From positions 105,860,807 through 105,924,806 of the forward strand of contig NC_089822.1 in NCBI RefSeq assembly GCF_035046505.1: 64,000 nt of DNA, in the 5' to 3' direction. Source of the stretch: Tiliqua scincoides (lineage: Eukaryota > Chordata > Lepidosauria > Squamata > Scincidae). Of the stretch, positions 26,901-38,900 are shown piece by piece; the first letter of the stretch is position 1; the number at the start of each line of letters is the position of its first letter. Position numbers and translations under genes: made by a program. The notes under the pieces are model-generated. The model was given only the letters and a program-made list of their open reading frames with translations. It made no database searches and was not told where the DNA came from.

Positions 26901-29900
26901 GCTGACCCACCACCACTAGCGTATTCCCTTTTTGTTTTCAATACATAGATCTCAAGCCCCTTCTTGGCTCCTTGGTTGTCCTCTTTGGAGTTGGTTTTGT
27001 ATTGCTATTGGCAAGAAAATTCCTCAGGTCATCTTATTGGAAGCAACAAAAGCCTACTTTCTGCTCATACCGTGAGTATAACCATTTACTTTTTGTTAAA
27101 ACACCAAAGAGCAATGGGAATCAAACAGATTTCATTTGAGTCACTAGACTGATAAGAGCTGAGGGTCAAGGTAAGGTGTTACAGAGAAACCTGGCCAAGG
27201 TGCATTATTTGTACCATTTTATAAGGATTGCCAGGTCCCGGAGTTGACCCAAAGTTTCAGGGTTTTAGCTTCTGATCAGGACACACACCATCTGACTGAA
27301 CTTTAATTTAGGCAAAAGGAATAAAAGCTCAAGGTGAAGGGCCCAAATCAACTGGTGGGTATATCAAGATGGCTTGAGAGATGTTGCCATTTGTCTTGCC
27401 CTATTGTGTTCTTTGGGTTCCCCTTTTACAGGCTCAGATAAGCACTTCTAGGTGCCATTCTTTGTCGCATTAGGCTCTGCTCCTATACTAGCAGATTCTA
27501 CCAACTGATCTGCCTCTTGCATCTCAAAAGTCTGAGCCTTTAAACAACTAGAGTAGAAACCTCATAGGCACCCTGAAAATATTTTAATTAATGTAATGTT
27601 TGGCATTGGTAACTATTCTCCAGAGTTATTTGTTAAAGAAAGTAGCTTGGTTGCAAAGGAGAACTCTGATGTATAGTGACATCATACAAATCTGGTAGAA
27701 TGAAGAAAACTGGGTGATACAGTTATTCCAGGATATACAAACAATGGGAAAGATGGGCAGAGACTTGTTGGAAGTAGTGTAGCTCTGTATGTCAAGGAGT
27801 CTGTATAGTCCAACCAACTAGGAGGACCTAGGAGGACTCGACTCCTCCACAGAATCACTGTGGAGGAGAATACTGGGTCCTAATAGTCATTTTAGTACTG
27901 GGAACATAGTATCTTCCTCCTGATCAAAATACTGAGGGTGATCTTGAGTTGTAGGGAGGTGCCCAAGAGAGAAAATATAATTCTTGTATAGAGCACATAA
28001 ATTCATGTTCAGGCTATAACAGAGAGGACATTTCTAGATATGCTAAATGGTTATGCCCTAGAACAGCAAGCTCCAAAGCACTGCCCAGGGCCAGATCTGA
28101 AAAGCCCTCCTGGTACAGTGCTTTCTGATCCACACTACAGCCTTTTATCTTTCAAGCTGATCTTTTCAGGAACTTGCACCAGGCAGCTACTTCCTCTGCC
28201 TGTCGCCCTAGCAGGCTCTGCACCCTGATTTCCAGGCAGAAGTAGCTGCCTGGCGTGAGTTCCTGAGAAGATCAGCTTGAAAGAGAAGAGGCTGTTGCGT
28301 AGAATGGAAAGTGGTGGGTTTTTCAGAATGCAGCAGTCGGCAGTTTGGAGACCACTGCCTTAGAACATTAGTGAGTCTTGAATCAAACCAAGGGGAGGTA
28401 ATCCTAATCTTAATCCTGTGTTGTGCCCAGAACCTGGCATGAGATGTAAGTGTTACAGAAACAGTAGGGAGCAGTGACTAACCGGCTGAACCTCTATATA
28501 ATTGGAAAGTTTCCAAAAAAGTTCAGACACTTTTGTCTTTAAAAGAAAGAGCTTCTCAAAAATGAGGGGACTGGTCAAAACAAGCCTGAAAGGGAAAGTG
28601 AAAGCTATCAAATCTCTCCAGGTTTAATGGAGGTTCTTTACAACCACAATAATGGAAGCTCATGTCCAATTGTTGAACTTCTAACAAAGATTTGTAAATT
28701 GTACCATAGGACTAGCCGTTGGTCAATACAATACTGATTAAAGAGAAGATTTGGGAAACTAGATTGGCTGGCCTTTTGTCATCTCATGGAAAAACTAGTG
28801 GAAAACAGAATTAAAGATTAAAATTATAAAGTGTATAACAAAATAAGCCTTGTTGAAAGAGTTCAGTTCAGTTCAGTAAGACCTTTATTGGCATAAAATA
28901 CAGAGACAGAACAGAACAGAACAGGAATGTACAAAGACAACACAACATAAGCATAAACATCAGTCACTGCCCAGAGTCCCAGGGCTCTGCCTGGCTATTA
29001 CCCCAGATAAAAAGGAAGCAACATTATCCAGAGTCTCAGGATCAGGAGTGGAAAGGAGAGACTGAAGCATGGTTGAATCCTCCCAGCCCTGCATCCTAGC
29101 TAGCAATGGACCTAGAAATTTCTTGCGTGACACAACATGTAGCGGGCAGTAAAAAAAGGTATGCATTAAAGTCTCAACGCAATCCCTACCACACTTGCAT
29201 TTCCTCTCTAAGTAGGGGATACCGCTGAACCTGCCCGTTAACAAGGCTGATGGAAGAGCGTTACACCTTGCCAGTGTGAAAGCTCTCCGGGCCTGTGGGC
29301 ACACCAGGTGGTAAAAGAAGGAGGCCGGTTTCCCAAAACTGACTGGAATATGAAGATGGAGTGGAGAACATGTGGTTCTGGCGGCACTAAACAGCTCTTG
29401 TTGTTCAATATCTAGAATTCTTCCTTTGACAATTCTGTAAGCTGCATCACAACCAATCATACCTAACTCTTCAGTGTCCAGCCCTATTGACTTAATTTTA
29501 GTTAGAAGATCAGTGATCTCAATAGGCAGGACTGGATCCGATAATAATTGTTGCATTAGATCAGAAGAGGTGGGGTTAAATAAAATCCTAAACCAAAATT
29601 TCAGAAGTCTTAACCATACAGTAGTCCTTAGTCGAATTAACCCCACCTCGAGACACAGGACCGAGTAGGGAACGCACCTGGGTAAGCCCAAAATCTTCCG
29701 TAAAAAGGAGGCTTGGACGCGTTCTAGTGGTTGGTTAATAACCTTATACCAGACAGGAGAACCATAAAGAACCTGGGAAAGAACTTTTCCCTTAAACGCC
29801 TCCAGAGCAGCCGGAACATAACCATTTCTGCAGGTGAAAAAGAAACGGGAAATGGCTGAGGAAGCTAGTTTGGATGCGTTCTGCACTGCCTTGCGATGAA

Positions 29901-32900
29901 AAGCCCAAGTGAGTCTGTAATGGAAGTTGATACCCAGGTACTTGAAATGCTTAACCAGTTCCATTTTGTTGCCATTACAAGACCACTTAAAAGCTTTCCA
30001 TCTGTTAGCAAATATCATTATCTTAGATTTAGCATAATTGATCTGCAATTTGTTGGTCAAAAAATACTCTGTGGCACGACTGAGCAGACGTTTCAGGCCA
30101 ATCCTAGTACGAGATATCAGTACTGCATCATCCGCGTACAGAAGTAGCGGCACTTGGCTTGCGCCAAGCTTTGGACAATGGCCATCTACTTCCTTCAGGG
30201 AAGGGGCAAGATCATTTAGAAATAGATTGAAAAGCATGGGGGCCAAGACACAGCCCTGTTTGACCCCTTTGTTAGTGATGATGGAGTGAGTTAGATTCCC
30301 CCTCCAGGAGCATCTAACCCTGCACGAGGTATTTAGATGGAGGGACCTAATCAGCAGCAGTAATCTTTTATCAATCCCCATGTCTTCCAACTTGGCCCAA
30401 AGAAGCTTCCTATCCACAGAATCAAAGGCACCTTTCAAATCAAGGAAGGCTACATAAAGACGAGCCTTACATATCCTGACCTGCTTATAGGCCAGATGAG
30501 ACAGGATCAGGCAATTATCCAAAGTTGATTTGCCCCGACAGAAGCCAGATTGCTCGGGGTCTAAGATGCCTTGCGAAGTAACCCAGAGAGTGAGTTTATT
30601 GCAAAGATATTTAGCATAGATCTTACCTAGTACAGAAAGCAAACTAACAGGCCGAAAGTTTCCTGGTATGGTAGGGTCACCTTTTTATGAATAGGCACGA
30701 CTGTTGCTGTAAGCCAGGCATTGGGTAATAGGCCAGAGCTGTCGATCATTGTAAAAAAGTGGGCAAGTAACTGGGCCCACCATTCTGTGTCACCTTTTAA
30801 AAGCTCAGGTGGTATTTCATCTGGCCCTGCGGCCTTCCCTGGCTTCAATTGCATAATTAGCTCTTTAATTTCATCAGGGGTCACAGGAGGCCAGATAGGC
30901 AGATCCACAGAGGTAAAGTCTGAGTTGGTGTCCGGCGATTTGCTCTTATCATAAAAAAGATCTGTAAAGTGTTGAACCCATGTGGACGAAGGGATAATAG
31001 CAGGGTCGTATGTTTCTGATCTACATGAACCCGCTACAACCGCCCAAAATTGTTTATTATTTTTGTGTTGAATCGCTTGATGCAGCTTGTTCCATTGAGT
31101 TAAAACAAACTTTTTCTTTTTCTCTGTCAATAAAACTCTGAGTTGTTTTTTGAGAATGGAGAGTTTAACTAAACAACTGGGGTCGTTGTACTTTCTAAAA
31201 TCTAAATAAGAAGCCCTGATACACATCTTAAGATCCCTACATTCACTGTCAAACCAATCCTTTTTGTCAAAAGCACTGCATGTCTTAACTGACATGGGCC
31301 TGGTACTCAGGGCCTTAAAAATGTATCCAATAAAACCTTCAAAGGATTTGATTTGAATAAAGGGATCAGAGTCCTGTCGAATGGCCGATAAAAAATCTCT
31401 GCTTGTTGAAAGAGAATTAGTGTAGCTAATGCTTCACTAACCTTCTAGAGTTGTTTAAGAGTGTCCATAGGAATGTGAACAGAAGAAGTGCAGTTGAGAT
31501 TGTATAATTACAATTTCAAGGAGTTTTTGAGAATTTTTCACCAAAGGCTCTTGAGTAAAAGGCATATCAATTTAGGAATAGGTAAATGGAGAATAGGAAT
31601 TGACACTCTTATGACACTCTTAAACAACATGCCAATCTCAGTAGGAAGCTTGGATACCCCAAACATAGAGAAGGACATGGCTACCTGTGCATGGTGTTTT
31701 CAAACAAAGGACAATCACAAGAGCATGTCCTAGTAGCTTTTAGGCTGCTAAATTAACATATAACATATACCCCTGCTAACTGGGTAAGAGGCACTTTTTC
31801 AAGTTGGGTGCTCCTTTTTTTAGCAGGGGGAGAGTAACTGGCCCACCTCACCCCAGCACTGTCTGGTCTAGTGGCAGTCTGCTGGTATTCATTTGCATCT
31901 TTTTAGATTGTGAGCCTTTTTGGGACAGGGAGCCGTTTAGTTATTTGATTTTTCTCTGTAAACCGCTTTGTGAACTTTTAGTTGAGAAGCGGTATATAAA
32001 TACTGTTAATAATAATAATAATATAAGTTCCTGGGGGATTAGAAATGTCCAAAAAAATGAGGGGGGGGGCATTCATTGCAACATGTGACAGTACCCAGTA
32101 TGTCATTTGAGTGCAAGGGAAGTTCTGGGGGGAGCCCAGTGCAGGGCCTTGCCCTAGGTCCAATAGCAGCCTGGTGCCAGTACTGCACAAGAGAGATGAC
32201 TGAAGAAGTATGGGGGAAAGGAGAAAATGAAAGAAGAATATTTGCTTAAGCTTAATGACAGTATCCTAGTGTGTCCTGGTGTTCCCCAGTGGAGGGGACT
32301 TCACTGCCTTGACTTTTTCTCTGCTGCTGAAATTGGCTATAGAACACAGATCTTGGAGAGGAAGGGGTTAAATCAGGGGTGTCAAACTCATTTCATACAA
32401 AAGACTGCATTCTTGGCATCGGGTAAAGGCCTGAAGTGACATCATTAAGCAAAAAATGACATTAAACCATTTTTGCCCAGCCCACAGGTGTATGTATACA
32501 TTTGATCCCTGTTCCATATGTGCAATACTGTACAAAAATAGTTTAAGCAGATGACGGCCAGAAATAAGCACTTTGTTTTCTCATAGAAACTCATTAGCTG
32601 CAAATGACAGAGGAGAAAATGTGCAAATCTTGCTCGTAATTTCAAGATATGAGAGAGCCCAATTATCATGGGGGACAGATAAATTGCTTCCGGGGGCTGC
32701 ATTCGGCTCACGGGCTTTATGTTTGACACTCCTGGGCTAAATGATAATTGGCCCTTGTGAGGCAAATGGGGGGTGATTCAGCTGTAATGTAATTTCTCCC
32801 TCTAGAAATAACAGATGACCTGGTCCATGCTTGCAGTCATGGGGAAAGGGAGCTTTAACCATTTGGTGTGGCTCAGTTCTCATTTGTTGGCTATAAGATT

Positions 32901-35900
32901 AATTTCTTCTTTTTATTTTTAGCTTCAGCTTCAGTTCAGCAATCAGGAGAATCGGTGCCAAAGGTAAGTGTTGCAAGCTTTGTTGAAGATCATCATTTAA
33001 CTTGAACTCTATATGTGTGTGGGACCCAGGTCAGATCTCTTCCTTGCAGTTTATGGCTAGCTCACAGTTTCCAAATGTTCTAGAACTGTGGGTTAGGAAG
33101 GGGTAGAGTTGATAGAAGACCTTAGGCTCTGAGATCTTGATGGTTTCTATATCTTGGCTTGTTAATCCTTCTCTTCCTATAGATGAACTGTTCATTAGAG
33201 TTTACATACTTCTATGATAACTTTTGATCTAAATGACTTTTGAGGAGCACAAAGAAGAGAAAAAATCTAGGAATTAAAGCTTAAGCATGATAGTGTAGGG
33301 TAAGTGATAGATTCCCTGGCTGGGCACTACATGGGAGGAGTTCAGATACAGATAAGTGTCTTTGCCACTTAAAATGTTGGACAGAAAGATTGGGGTTTAC
33401 TTGCTTAATCTCCTCTTCCACTGGAGGGCTACATAGTTAACCCCATCCTCTTTTGCACCTAGTAAGCACAGGTATGAAAAGAGTGGGTTGTATTTAAAAG
33501 TATGTTCATTTAGTCTCTGCGAATGTGAAGCCAGATCGGAATGAAACACCTGAATGTAGTGGTTCTTGAAAGAAAGAACCTTCTTTCAAATTGTAAAAAT
33601 CTCTATTTAATAAGGGATTTAAATAAAAGCCTCCCTATGTAAACCGCCTTGAATAAAGTCTTGAATAAAGAACAAGAAAGGCAGTATATAAATACCTGTT
33701 GTTGTTGTTGTTATTAAGGCTAGGCTAGGCTTATTGTTTCAGTAGCTATAGGGTTGTCTTTTCTCTGAGTGCTTTGAGCCCTTGACAAAATACATTTCAA
33801 GTATTAGATGCAAACTCTTCATAGTTTCTTTTATTTTTGAAGTGTTCTCTTGCAAAATTGCACCAGATTATAATGTATGGCAGAAGTATTTCTCCAAGAT
33901 TATCTGAGAGATAATCTGTATCAGAGTTCTTCCCAGGCTACAACTAGATGTTGGCAATTAATTCAGTTTAAATGTATAACCTCCCTTGTTTCGTAGACTA
34001 CAGCAGAAGAGGATAAAACAAGTGACTCCCTTCTGAAGCCAAATCAGAAAGTAGTATTGTTGCCACAGGGAGCCATATCGGTGTCGATACCTAGTCAAGA
34101 ACTACCAGACTGTGTAAAATCTGCAGGGGAGTCGAAGATCCCAGACTGTGAGTACAGCTTCATTTCTAGCAAATACAATGGGGTGAACATTTGTGATTCA
34201 TGCATCTCTTCCATGTACTGTTGCCATATTGAAACACCAAGAAAATAGTTTACAGAGTGACAGAAAAATAGAAATGGCAAGTGAAAAAATTACTTGCACT
34301 TCCTATTCACCCCTTTCCTTGTTTTCCCATTGAAGTATCCAAAGTTAATGTGGTGGATTATGATTATAAATAGAGGTGTGACTATCCCATGTTCAGTTTG
34401 GTGCTGCTTCTCCAGTGATGGGGTCCCTCCTCTTGCTGGCATGCTCCATTGCAGGGGTTTTCTGAACATTTTGGCAGGAGGGCCACATCATCTCTCTGAC
34501 ACTGTGTCTGGGGCCAGGGGAAAAGAATGGATTTACATAAATTAGAGATGGAACATGTAAACAAATGAAGATCTTGCAATAGCTCAAGGCCTATAAAAGG
34601 CCTTGCACAAAGCAAGGTCAGCCTTTGCTTTGCTGCCCCTGCTGCATCACACATGTGAAATAGCAAGCAGTGGAGGGAGCCCTTATCCCACAGCTCACGT
34701 GAGAGGGCAAACACTCGCCCTCACACTGAGAACAGTTGCATTGGGCCAGCACAGGCTCCAGCAAGTCTCCAGAGGGCCAGAGACTCTTTGAAGACTGGGA
34801 GCTCTGCATGCACCGGTTTGGGAGTCCCTGAGGGCCGCAAGTGGCCCCTGGGCAAGGGTTTGGGCACCCCTGCTCTATTGTGACTGCCTTCCCATGTCAA
34901 AAAGCTGTCAGATTGGAGGTGCTAGAATTAAAATATTCTTTGTCTGAGCTCATCTTTGCTAAATTTAGAAGATGGGCAAAAACTATCTTATTAAAAATAA
35001 ATTATAATGAATTAAGCTGGAGAAATGTCAGTTTTAAATTTTAATCTAGAGATATATATATATGTTTAGATTTGATAATAAAATTTTAAGATTGACTTAT
35101 TTAAAACTTGATCAAAGAGCTTTGTCATTGAGCAGTCTTAAAAAATGGAATGAATTGTGGGGCTGTCCTTCTGCCCCCTCTCCTGAGAACCCACCCCTCT
35201 TCTTCTCCCCCCTCCCCAATCAAATCAGTTAATAGTATAATGACCTGTGTGCCAGTGGATAAATAGTAGCAGGAGTGCAGCAGAGGCACTATTAGGTAGA
35301 GGTCATGCCTCAGTATCCACTGGGGTTCCTTTCTGGATAAAAAGTGGATAAAAAGAAATCATTGGATCAGTGGAAAAATAGCTTTAAAGACCCACTTCCA
35401 GGTTTCTTGCTCCTTCATTGTTGCCTCAGAACGCATTGGTATAAACACTATACTGCATTTACCCCTGTGGGCTGGGGATAAGAATAGGCCCTCGGTTTGG
35501 CTGTACTTGTCGTAAGAGGCGACTAAACAGCCACCGGGTAGATGGGACTCGTCAGCCTGGGAAAGCAGCTCATCTGAGAGAAGGAAAACTCTGATCCCAA
35601 ACCTCCACTGCCTTTTGGCTATATCCAGTTATGGAAAAGGCTTCAGGAGTCAACCTCGAGGCAAAATCCGGAGCCGGAGTCCCTGAGGCAGTTCATGGCT
35701 GAACACAGTCACGTTCTGGCAACTCCTGAGACGCCGCTGGAACCAACCGTATTGGCCTCTGCCTTTCCATTGGATCATTTCAGCGACGAGGAGAGGGGGG
35801 ATTTGCTGCATGGGTAACAGCCTATCCTCCATATCTACCTTACCCAGGCTTCGCGCACTGGAGAGGACACTCTGTTCCAAAACCACCATTCAGAGCGTGC

Positions 35901-38900
35901 CACCATAGTCTTCCGAGACTGAAGGATGCCAACAGGCATTCACCCACTAGATGGCGTAAATAATGGAATCTAATGAAATGAAATTATATTCCATTACTAG
36001 CTTCCATTATTCACCCCTTCTAGTGAAAATGTGGTAGTCTATACCAGTGCATTCTGGGGTGACAGTAGAGGAATAAGAAACCCAGAAATAGGTCTTTAAA
36101 GCTGTCTTTAACTCTGAGAAGCTTACAACCAGTATCGTTGCAAGGTAAGAAATGGGGTTTTGGTTCTTTTTTTCCCATGTTCCAAGGCATTTAAAGGTGG
36201 ACCTTGGTATCAGTGGGGAGTCAAATCAGTAGATACTGAGGTCCCACCTGTATTTGGAAGGGGTGAAATTGCAAGTAGGACAATTCAGATACCACACCAT
36301 AGCTTTCCAACATATTGCAGGCAAACAGTAGTTAAGAGCTGCTTGTTTGTTTTCATCTTCTGTCCTTTCAATTTCATAAGTTCAGCACTCTGGAGGTGGA
36401 CTGATGACTATCACTATGGTTTGTCTGTTCATATCGACATATTTGCGCAAACTGTGGTTTGACAACAATTTGCAAACCTACTTCATGCCATGATGTCTGA
36501 TACTTATTTGTGACTCTTCGATTCGTATATCATGCCAAGCCATGGCAACAGACATTTAACTGCAGTTTGGGTACATGCAAGGCATTTTGAATGCCTTACT
36601 TGATATCCTTTATTGTGTACCGTATTTTTCGCTCTATAAGACGCACTTTTTCCCCCCCAAAAAGTGGGGGGAAAAGTGTGTGCGTCTTATGGAGCGAATA
36701 CTGCAAAAAAAAAAAAAAAAAAAAACTCCGCCCCTGGCCCCGCCCCCTGCCCGCTCTGCTCGGCTCCGCTTCCCAGGAAAGCGTGGGTGGGGTGGCAGTC
36801 TTGCTGAGCAAGCCCGCGTGTCTACTCAGAAGTAAGCCTCAGAGTCACTGGGGTTCACTCCCAGGAAAGCGGGGGTGGGTGGGTGGGATGGCAGGCTCGC
36901 TGCGAAAGCCCATGTGTCTACTCAGAAGTAAGTCTCAGAGTCACTGGGACTCACTCCCAGGAAAGGGGGGGGATGGCAGGCTCGCTGCGAAAGCCCATGT
37001 GTCTACTCAGAAGTAAGTCTCAGAGTCACTGGGGCTCACTCCCAGGAAAGCGTGGGTGGGATGGCAGTCTTGCTGAGCAAGCCCCTAGAGCAGGGGTGCT
37101 CATTATGTCGATCCTCGAGCTGCCAGTCCATCTCCAGGCGAAATGAGTCAATCGCGGGCTTCTCTCCTGTCCACGCATCCCTAGGAGTGAGCCCCTGGCA
37201 GGCTTGTGAGCCCAGGGAGCGAGCCTAGGGAGTGAGTCCAGGGAGCCCAGGGACTGAGACGGGCTCCTCCCTGGGAGAGGAGGCGCTGGCAGGCTTTTCT
37301 CCCATCCACTCATCCCTGGGAGTGAGCCCCATTGGCTCTACTGGGGCTGACTTACCTTTCCCCTGCTTTTGCACTGGTATGTATGGAGATCTGCACCCCC
37401 CCCCACTTCCATCTGTTGGTTCTATGTGCAAGGGGTTTTGCAATGGTCTTGCTGTGATGCCTATACAGAGATCTTACCTGCCCCACACTTTTCCCCTGCT
37501 TTTGCACTGCTATGTATGGAGATCTGCGCCCCCCCCCCCACTTCCATCTGTTGGTTCTGTGTGCAAGGGGTTTTGCAATGGTCTTGCTGTGATGTCTATA
37601 CAGAGATCTTACCTGCCCCACACTTTTCCCCTGCTTTTGCACTGGTATGTATGGAGATCTGCACCCCCCCCCACTTCCATCTGTTGGTTCTGTGTGCAAG
37701 GGGTTTTGCAATGGTCTTGCTGTGATGTCTATACAGAGATCTTACCTGCCCCACACTTTTCCCCTGCTTTTGCACTGCTATGTATGGAGATCTGCACCCC
37801 CCCCCACTTCCATCTGTTGGTTCTGTGTGCAAGGGGTTTTGCAATGGTCTTGCTGTGATGTCTATACAGAGATCTTACCTGCCCCACACTTTTCCCCTGC
37901 TTTTGCACTGGTATGTATGGAGATCTGCACCCCCCCCCCACTTCCATCTGTTGGTTCTGTGTGCAAGGGGTTTTGCAATGGTCTTGCTGTGATGCCTATA
38001 CAGAGATCTTACCTGCCCCACACTTTTCCCCTGCTTTTGCACTGGTATGTATGGAGATCTGCACCCCCCCCCCACTTCCATCTGTTGGTTCTGTGTGCAA
38101 GGGGTTTTGCAATGGTCTTGCTGTGATGCCTATACAGAGATCTTACCTGCCCCACACTTTTCCCCTGCTTTTGCACTGCTATGTATGGAGATCTGCGCCC
38201 CCCCCCACTTCCATCTGTTGGTTCTGTGTGCAAGGGGTTTTGCACTGGTCTTGCTGTGATGCCTATACAGAGATCTTACCTCCCCCACACTTTTCCCCTG
38301 CTTTTGCACTGGTATGTATGGAGATCTGCACCCCCCCCCACTTCCATCTGTTGGTTCTGTGTGCAAGGGGTTTTGCACTGGTCTTGCTGTGATGCCTATA
38401 CAAAGATCTTACCTCCCCCACACCTTTCCCCTGTTTTTGCACTGGTCTGTATAGAGATCTGCTCCCCCCCCCTTGTATTGGAATCCAGGAAGATCTGGTG
38501 AGGAGGTAGATGTGATGTCAGCAGTGGCCCCTTTAAGGGTAAGGCCTGGGCATCCAGCAGAGTGTGCTGCACAGCTGCAGTCACTGGAAGGCAATAGGGC
38601 CCTCAGGGATATAAGGAGTACCAGAGGCAGAAAGGGTTTGTGGGTTTTGAAGGAGTGTAGGTTGGAGGTAGGGGAGGAGACTGACTGGGTTTATTGAATT
38701 TGGAATCTGACTGTGGATTGTGACTGGACTTGGATACCCTGATGGATTTAACTGACCTACCTGGAACCTGACTTTGGACTGTAATTTGGCTTATTGGCTC
38801 TGGACTCTGATTTGGTAACTCTGAATGATGGGACTGATTTACTTGGCATCTGTGGACTGGAACTGGACTCATTTTTGCTTGCTGCACTGGTGAGTTGCAC

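Noticed and set aside
30721-30954. Plus-strand frames within 28.9-31.3 kb
   Set aside because: They are antisense shadows of the LINE reverse-transcriptase frames.
37232-38392. Series of long overlapping open frames on both strands encoding repeated peptides
   Set aside because: They are by-products of the 134-bp minisatellite. Units of 133-135 bp shift the frame from copy to copy, and no start context, promoter or domain supports a protein.
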